The notes under the pieces were generated by a model that was not told the origin of the DNA, searched no databases, and saw only the letters and a program-made list of their open reading frames with translations. This document shows positions 56,573-64,000 of a stretch of 64,000 nucleotides of DNA, one piece after another (positions within the stretch are counted from its first letter, which is position 1; each line of letters starts with the position of its first letter). The stretch comes from Diospyros lotus (taxonomy: Eukaryota; Streptophyta; Magnoliopsida; Ericales; Ebenaceae). Location: contig NC_068348.1 of NCBI RefSeq assembly GCF_014633365.1, positions 248,001 through 312,000 of the forward strand, written 5' to 3'. Both the position numbers and the translations under genes were made by a program.

Positions 56573-58700
56573 CCAATTACAATTCAAACAACATTAATTT
56601 CAATTGTACACTGAAATACAAGTAAATTACAATGCTAGTACAAAATAGCAATACGAAAAACACAATATATATTGCAAATTTTGACAAATAAATTGTAGTT
56701 CACTAGGATCTTCAATATCTTCATACTATGCTTAATTTCGTCAAATGGATACTTTTAGATAAATAACTAGATAAAATAAAGAAAGAAAATTAATATCTTT
56801 ACCTACTAATAAAAGAATATTTTATTGTATATATATAAACTATATTAGGCTAGGAGACTTTGCCTCCACCAACTTGATATCTTAAATGTAGCATTTTTTA
56901 GTACCCAAACCCTCCTTAGAAGGGAAGAGTTTTAAAGGGTATCCTCAAGGTCTAGTATCCCTTATCATCTCACCAACTTGGTATCTTAAATGTAACATTT
57001 TGTTTAATATCATGGTCTAACTAAAAATTTAATTCGAGTTCAAAATGGTCCATTAACCCGTTTAAAACATACAAATTTTCTCTAGAATTATACATGCTAA
57101 ATTTAAATTTAATTTTATATCTCTATAATTTAAACTGTGCATATTTTTGTTACTTAATTGTGAAAAATAAGCGAAATTAAATAACATAGTAAAAATTTAG
57201 TGCTAAATCATCCAATATTTTTTAAAAATAAAAGATTAGGTCAAGTTTAATACTTAGACTTTTAAAAATCGAGCAATTTAGTAAAATTATTACTTTAGCT
57301 CAAGGTGACTAAGGTTTATTGATGAGTGATATTGAGTTATCATAATTTTAGAATTTTAAATATTCAACTAACCTATATAAAGAAATAGATACTGAATTAT
57401 AAATTAGTGTAAAATAGAGAGAGGGGGGGGGTGGAAATTAGCCTTTTGGCAATGATATATATATATATATGTTTTCTTTCGGTTTTTGTTCATACCTCAT
57501 CAAATGGAAGCTAAACCTCTCTATCTACACTGCACAAATGTTTTTTAAAAATAATTTGATATATTAATTTGATTCAATTCTAATTCTAATTATAAAAAGG
57601 GACTCAATAATTGATCCCAACTTCCTAATTGAGACCCAAAATTTAAAGAGGAAAAAAAAAAGAAAAGAAAAGAAAAGAAAACTTTGGAGCATCCGAACAC
57701 TGCACATTCCCAAGGCAGAGGCATATTTAGGAGCACATTTTGCATGAGAAAGAAAAGAATTGTAAAAAGCAAGCGCGGACACGGTAGCACGGTCCTTTGA
57801 TCAACCTTCCCGTTTCCATTAGTTGGATCATCCATCGTGCGGTCAATATCATTCCATTCATCAAATGCGGATATTTATTTTTTTCCTTATTGAATAATAA
57901 TGCACCGTATTGCGGGGGTGAGTGAGTGAGTGGGTGATGTCGTTAATATAAAACTTAGAAAAGCACTAACCAATCACCAGCCAGCCAGCCAGCCAAATCA
58001 AAAAGTAGCCACCAACAGTGACAGCTCAACCCTCCCCCTCGCCCTACTTTCTTTTTTAAGTCCACATAACATTAATCCAACTGCTTCTGCTTCTACTTCT
58101 GCTTGCCTTCTGGCTTTGGGCGCCCAATTTCGGGGACATTACACTTCCCCCCCCGCCCCCCTTCTTTTTGTCCAATTTACACTTTCTACCCGAATCTCTC
58201 TGGGATTGATTGTACTTCATTTCTTAATTTGTATTTCACACTAGCTATCCGCCCCTCCCTTCTTCCAACAAACTTAACAGTGATGTTTGATACATATTGA
58301 AGAAAACCCTCGAGTTTAGATTAGGGGTTATTAATTGTTGTGATTGAAAAAAAAAAAGAAAAAATTAGGTCGAGTTTCATTAGGAGGTGCTCCACTTGAT
58401 GAAAACAGTACTGGAGGTGGAGGGTGCCTAAATCAAATGGGGGTGGGGGTGGGGGGCGTTGGGGTGTTTAAACTTTAGACAAAACAAGTTGTGATTTAAT
58501 TAAAATTAGTTGTGAAGTAATTAGAAAGTGATAGGACGAAGATTGGTACCACCTAATCCCAACCCACAAACAAAATTGCTTTCTGTTAGGTTAAAGGTTT
58601 AAGCATAGCCATCAAAAATTATTAAATTAAAATGATAGCCTGAATAGATATATATTTATAAAAATAACACCAAAAATATAATGGAAGCAAGCAAAATTGT
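56573..58700. other. Intergenic upstream of the KNOX gene
   Basis: AT-rich with no coding frame. The G-rich stretch 58438-58463 has four runs of four or more G and could form a quadruplex. Confidence 0.55.
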
Positions 58701-58739
58701 CAGGCCATAGACAGACGCAGCTTTATCTGTGATCTCTTC

Positions 58740-59373
58740 TTCACCTGACCCCCTCCCCTCCCTCTCTCTCTCCATTCCATGGGCTCTCTCTCTCTCTCTC
58801 TACCAACTCTTTCTTCAAGGACTCAGAATCAACACAGTAGCTCTTGCTCTTCTAAATAATACTTGAATTTCTGCTCTCTTTCTCTCTGCCATATCATATC
58901 TGTTCGAGGTCTGCCTGCCTGCCTGCCTTCACACTTGTATTCGTCTTTCTTTTTCTCTGTGTATGCAAAAATCTGCAACTTCACGGAAGAGTTGCAGAAA
59001 GTTTTGTGTCTCAGATCCCAATATAGGGAGGGCTTCCTCCTCTCTCTTCCATCAATACCAAGAAAACTGCCCACTTTCTCTTTCTCTTTCTCTTTTTCTT
59101 TTTCCTTTTTCTTTTATTCTCTCTCTAACATTAGTACTCTCTCTCTCTCTACACCTGCATACCAAAGTGACTTCGCCAGAGTTTAATCACTTCCCAAGTA
59201 TAAAACAAACAGCCTCTCTTCTCTCTCTCTCTCTTTGGTCCTCAAAAAGCTCATCAGAAGCCTCTACTCTTCCGTTTGTCCTTTTGTTTTTCTACATATA
59301 TACATGCCCTTTTGTTTACTTGCATGGTCTCTTGTGCTGCATACCCTTACTGATTCCCTTTGATTATTGAAAA
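58740..59373 (+). promoter_or_regulatory. Promoter-proximal / 5'UTR region with CT microsatellites
   Basis: Several (CT)n or (TC)n tracts occur: 58760-58800, 58868-58892, 59078-59160 and 59217-59236. GA/CT repeats are known binding sites for BBR/BPC factors that regulate KNOX genes; that they act here is an inference. No clear TATA box could be chosen. Confidence 0.45.
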
Positions 59374-59951
59374 ATGCAAGAACAACAAGGGCTTGCCATG
59401 ATGGGTACCGGTGGCGGCGGGATTGGGATTGCTGGCTTAGCCGCAGATATTTCCATGTCGGTTTCGGCCGGCGAGCAGCACCAGCAGCAGCTGATCAAGG
59501 CGGAAATCGCCACCCACCCTCTGTATGAGCAGCTTCTTGCCGCCCACGTAGCCTGCCTCCGCGTGGCTACGCCGATCGATCAGCTGCCGCTCATCGACGC
59601 TCAGCTCTCGCAGTCCCACAACCTTCTCAGGTCTTACGCCTCCCAACAACACCCTCTCTCACCCCACGAGAGGCAAGAGCTTGACAACTTCCTGGTATCC
59701 TTACCCGCTTCTTTATTTGTTTTGTCCAATACCCATTTTGCCTCTAAACCTAATTAATTTAATTTGTTGTTTCTTGCTTTGTTTGTTTCTCAAATTATTT
59801 GTATTCTTTACGTACATATTTTCTCCACAGACACAGTATTTGCTCGTTTTGTGCTCTTTCAAAGAGCAGCTCCAGCAGCATGTCAGAGTCCATGCTGTTG
59901 AAGCTGTCATGGCCTGCCGTGAAATTGAGCAGAACCTACAAGCTCTCACTG
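59374..59951 (+). CDS. KNAT7: Class II KNOX homeobox gene, KNAT7-like; first two exons only
   Basis: Exon 1 59374-59694 (107 codons, phase 0 donor CTG|gtatcc) and exon 2 59831-59951 (acceptor ccacag, phase 1 donor G|gtaccc). The protein starts [11 protein letters not shown], then a Gly-rich stretch and a Gln run. KNOX1 spans about residues 42-86 ([20 protein letters not shown], then [16 protein letters not shown]), and exon 2 begins KNOX2 ([18 protein letters not shown], then [18 protein letters not shown]). The wording [25 protein letters not shown] and [26 protein letters not shown] is that of class II KNOX proteins, closest to KNAT7 as I know it. KNAT7 is a nuclear regulator of secondary wall formation. 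The ELK and homeodomain exons do not appear up to 64000, so the second intron exceeds 4 kb. Confidence 0.9.
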
Positions 59952-61020
59952 GTACCCCTCCTCTCCCTCTCCCTCCCTCTCTCTCTCTCTCTATATGTAT
60001 GTAGTTCATTTCTGGTTGGGCGATTAGATATATGGTCGTCAAAGGAAATATCTTGTTTTCTCATTCTTTGGTGTGTCTGTGTTGATGCATTTGGTAATCA
60101 CTGGGAACCAGGCAAAGTAACAGAAAAACAAATATATTTATAATTTTTGTACCCGAAAATGCATGATCAGCATTACAATTTATCAGTGGTGATTTTGTAT
60201 TCCTTCAAATTTGATATAAAATTTTGTGGGAATTGAGGTTGCAGGAGGGTTGCGTTGTGACAGTACGATTGGTGGGTAAAGAGGGACACCTACTTTAAGA
60301 AAACAATTAGTTTATAAGGTGGGAGGGGGTGGGTGGGTTGGTTGGTTGGTTGATGACTAACTAATGAAGGGAACAAAAGAGTGAGGAACAATGCCAACTG
60401 TTGAAGAAACAATGGGGGTATATTATTGACATCGGAATATTATCTTGGTTTCTAGAACATTTGTAATATTGTGATTGATTGCTTTTTTGTTAATTTGCAA
60501 GGGCAAGTGCATGATCCTTATTTGATGGCTTTTGAGTGTTGCAAATTGTACAACATGCAAGAAAGCTTTAGAGACTCAAAATTTAACTAATCATATGATA
60601 TTTAACAAGTATGATATCTTCTGTCACATGGCTATTATAATTAGAAGTGGTGGGTTCATTGCCTCAAGTCAAGTGTTATTATATATTTCCTTTCATTAAT
60701 GTACCTACATCAATGATTCTGAATGGAGTTCTTCTGCCTACCCCTACCAAACAGGAATCATATCCACACGCACACACATACATAAATACATGTACATACA
60801 TGAGTACTGACTCTTAATTTGTAATTGATTTTAGAGATGGTTACTATGCCTACCATTTAATCGCTTAGAAAGAATTTGATCAATTAAATACTTTAAATCC
60901 TTAATCATGCTTGGACTTTCATCCCAAGTCCATTTTTATTATTAAGTTGGAATATTTCTATTGAAATTCTTATGAACTTAATTACCCATTTATGTTTGGA
61001 AAATGTCAGGCAGTTATGAT

Positions 61021-61438
61021 TGTTATGAAATTGGATCGAATACAAACCACAATCAAACCAATCAATCACACACGAACACAGAATTTTACGTAAAAAACTC
61101 AAATTAGGAAAAATTACGGATAAAAAGAACAAAATATCACTAACCAAAAATTGGTAATACAAAAGTGATATAGTTGTAACTAATTCTAGAACATTGAACA
61201 CTTATTTATAGACTTGAAATGTACGTATACAAGAAACCATATCCTGATTAGAAGATGATTCATGAGAATATTCCTGATTAGAAGATGATTCATGAGAATA
61301 TTCCTTCAAATGAGATAAATCTCACATAAAATCGAATTTGACAACATCATAATCATAGTCAAATTCGAAATCATAATCACAATCAAATTAGGAGTTCCAA
61401 TTTCAGTCAAATTTGAATTTCAGGTTACAATTATAACA
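61021..61438 (-). mobile_element. Solo LTR in KNOX intron 2
   Basis: TGTTATGAAATTG...ACAATTATAACA with perfect ATGAT duplications at 61016-61020 and 61439-61443; 418 bases. On the - strand CTATAAATAAG (near 61207) is a TATA box. A 31-base stretch (cctgattagaagatgattc...) is present twice in tandem near 61240-61302. Confidence 0.85.
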
Positions 61439-63974
61439 ATGATCTATATATACAAGCGGAAGAAATATTCTTTTAGAAAGATATGTATAGTGTCATTTTA
61501 GTGTTTCTAAACTGTAATACTGAAATAGATATTTCCAATATAATATCATTTTGAAGCATTACGGACTTTACAGTTTCCAATGAAAATTTCAATTAGAAAC
61601 TCATAGCTGTGTTTGATGCATGCATGAATCTTGTCAAGGTAAGGAGCCATTACTTGTTTCATCTAGGTTGAAATTAGTAAGGGATTTTGCTAACTACTAT
61701 TTTTAGAACGATTTATTTAATACAATTTGTTGTTAGTAATAGTAAACATCTATACATATACATCAATATATATATATATATATATATATACATAAAAGGG
61801 AAAAATGCTCAAGGAATTAAGCAACATAAATCATGCATATAAGGTAGGAGTTTGAGTTTGCTTGTAAATTAGGAGGTTGCCCTTGAAACATCCATATGCA
61901 GTAGGAGTTCTAAGTTTGCTCGTATTCTACTGAAGAAACCACTCTTGTGCACCGGCGATATGTGGGCAACTATGATTCTAAAGTATGAGATATGTGTTTG
62001 ACACTGTTTCCAAAATTAATTTTGTGTAATTTTTGAACTATATTTCTGGTTAGAAAATTTTAAGTCTTCACATACATGAGAGATATAAATCCCATTTCCT
62101 CTCTAAACCCCATCATTTCTAGAAAATAGATAGCAACACTTTATCTAAAAATATTACATAATAACCTATTGTTTTGAGTTGTCACACTCTGTCCGGTTAC
62201 CCAGATCTATCTTTTCTCCGTACATATTTAAGAATCCCAACTTAACTGCGTCCATATAAGGTAGTGATGTGCTCATCTCTCCAGTTTGGATCAACATGAG
62301 TACGATTTTCCCTCACTTGTATTTATATGGATTATGGAGTCAACATGTGGTGTACTTCTCTAATAGTTGCAGTTTAACCTTAGAATTAAAATGATTTCAC
62401 ATTCATCTCTGGGACTCCCTGGCAATGTCAGCAAATGTTTTGTTTCATGTGAAATGTATTCTACAAACTAGCAAGCATACATTTCTTTTCTGCAAGAATG
62501 AGACTTTTTTATTCTTTTATAGATTTTTATTTTTATTCATTGATCTCATATCCAACTAAAATTAATGTAAAACACATTTTCCTTATTTTATTTGAAGTGT
62601 CAAGTGTTCGATCTGGATGCTTTACAAATTTAGAAGAGTTACCCACTCCCTCCACGAAACTTAATTAAAAAAAAAAAGATATTTAAAAAGCATTCAAAGA
62701 GTATTCTTGCATGATATATCCTAAATTTCTACCCTGAATCAAACTAATATTTTTCGGAAGCGTGTGCGGTTAGGGATAGACATTGGACTCACAAAACTTG
62801 ATGTTTTATAGGACTTGGATAGATGTGTAACAAAGTTTTCGTCTGATTATGGTTACAATTAGATTGGATGGTTACTTCATCCAAAGTCTGCCATAAGTGG
62901 TTTGAGTTTGGACTTCTGAATAAGAAAAGAAAGACCTCAACAACCGATCATAACTACCCTTTCCTTTAAATTGTAGCAATAATATTACTGTGAATACATT
63001 TATTGGACTATATGCGTGGGTTTGCATTTTGATTCTCTAGAGAAGCTTGGAATGCTATTTAAGATTTAAGCCTATAGGTAAGTATTAGAACAAAAATTAC
63101 AGCTAGAGCCTACAAAAGAGAGAGAGAGAAAACAAAGATAGGCTAAGACAGACAAAGAAAATAGAATCAGCAAAGCCAAACAACCGAATAAACCATCGAG
63201 TAGCCTAGCACAAGACTTCAATTAAATATGGATTGTAATGTAGATATTAGCCATAATTCTTTAATTTGTAGGCTCTATAATTTATCCAAAGCCTACGGTA
63301 GAACAAAGACCATTCTCTATAATTTTGGATCTATTAATGACGAACTTATTAAGAAGAAAAAAACAAATTAAGATGCCAACTAGAGCCTCAAATGACCAGC
63401 TCAAAATCAATACCTTTATTGGCTCTTCACCGAAGAAAATGCACCATCGCTGTCCTCATCAACTTTCAACTATCAAAAGCCCCGAATCGGGGAGCTGAGC
63501 AGTACCCAAAACCAAATGAGAAAAAAACTAGAAAAAATCGCCCCTATTCTAGTTTATAAAGCATAAAAGTTAAAGATATCAATTACTCAAGGACATAGGA
63601 AAGAAAGTGCTATGCCATGTTAAAATCTAATAGTTCTCTAACCCTCTACGCTTCATATAAATGTGTCTTATTAATTTTATGTATCTTTTTTTTCTGCTAG
63701 AAAGTACATTACGGTCATGGTCAAACAAGAACAATAAGTACAAGTAATGACCTCCACAGACCAAATATGCTGAGAGGCCAAACTAACAAACAGAAATCAT
63801 GAACAACTAAGGCCTCTAACCAACAAAGCGCCCAAGAAACCATTGTGACCTGGGAGGATTTGGAATCAACAAGCATGGGCAAAGAGTCATCGCATGTCAA
63901 GCGGGCTTACTGAATTATTTTTAATTAAAGTCCTAAAGATAAGGAGAAAAATGACCCAAAAGGTGCCTCAGGTG

Positions 63975-64000
63975 GTGCCATAATTATCAAAGGCGCATCT
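63975..64000. mobile_element. Edge of an hAT-like element
   Basis: The last bases, 'attatcaaaggcgcatct', match the end of the hAT element of intron 4 read inward (TTATTAAAGGCGCATCT) with one change. The remainder lies outside. Confidence 0.4.

Larger units (their letters stand above)
59952..64000 (+). other. Intron 2 of the KNOX gene (continues beyond window)
   Basis: No ELK or homeodomain coding was found. It holds a G-rich quadruplex-like stretch (60321-60340), a solo LTR (61021-61438) with an internal 31-bp duplication, TA microsatellites (61770-61791) and, at the right edge, an hAT-like end. Confidence 0.65.

Noticed and set aside
63400..63900. Candidate gene near the right edge
   Set aside because: Phrases such as 'cgaatcggggagctgagc' looked promising, but no frame or splice pattern could be supported; it is treated as intron.
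1..64000. tRNA, rRNA or known miRNA genes
   Set aside because: Only tRNA-matching primer binding sites were seen; no cloverleaf-coding stretch or rRNA was recognised by eye. A tRNAscan-type search would settle it.

Overview
This window is nuclear DNA of a flowering plant, most likely a eudicot. The evidence is GT-AG introns, two plant-type intron-rich genes and a dense load of plant transposon families (Tat-lineage and chromovirus Ty3, Ty1/copia, TRIM, CACTA, hAT, MULE-like foldback and LINE remnants). The species cannot be told from the sequence.

Only two host genes can be supported, both on the + strand. The first is a MINDY-family (FAM63/DUF544) K48-linkage deubiquitinase with 12 exons between 34404 and 51372. 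I could follow it from ATG to stop with consistent splice phases; the product is 700 residues and ends in a CaaX-like tetrapeptide. The second is the 5' part (KNOX1 and start of KNOX2) of a class II KNOX gene resembling KNAT7, from 59374. Its ELK and homeobox exons lie beyond the right edge.

Layout. 1-9421: a broken Tat-lineage Ty3 element lying on the - strand, with a spliced antisense ORF on the + strand, a ~80 bp degenerate tandem repeat, gag-pol with four visible lesions, a primer binding site (PBS) and one LTR; its other LTR would lie left of the window. About 10325-15200: a 63-bp minisatellite of about 48 units, split by a 1749-bp non-autonomous CACTA element. 16705-24420: a chimeric nest in which a Ty3 RT/RNase H fragment sits between inverted TRIM copies and is itself split by a large LTR insertion that carries a further nested insertion. 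24995-32650: copia remnants on both strands and a 1.1-kb palindromic foldback element. 34404-51372: MINDY, whose 10.2-kb intron 4 holds a hAT element that contains a whole Ty3 chromovirus and a hAT MITE, plus a copia-type solo LTR and LINE tails. 51373-58700: intergenic, two inverted-repeat elements. 58700-64000: KNAT7-like promoter, two exons and a long intron 2 carrying a solo LTR.

The host genes do not form a functional unit with each other. Many element boundaries rest on target site duplications read directly from the sequence. Repeated CAG-to-TAG and other C-to-T type lesions suggest long-methylated, silenced DNA.
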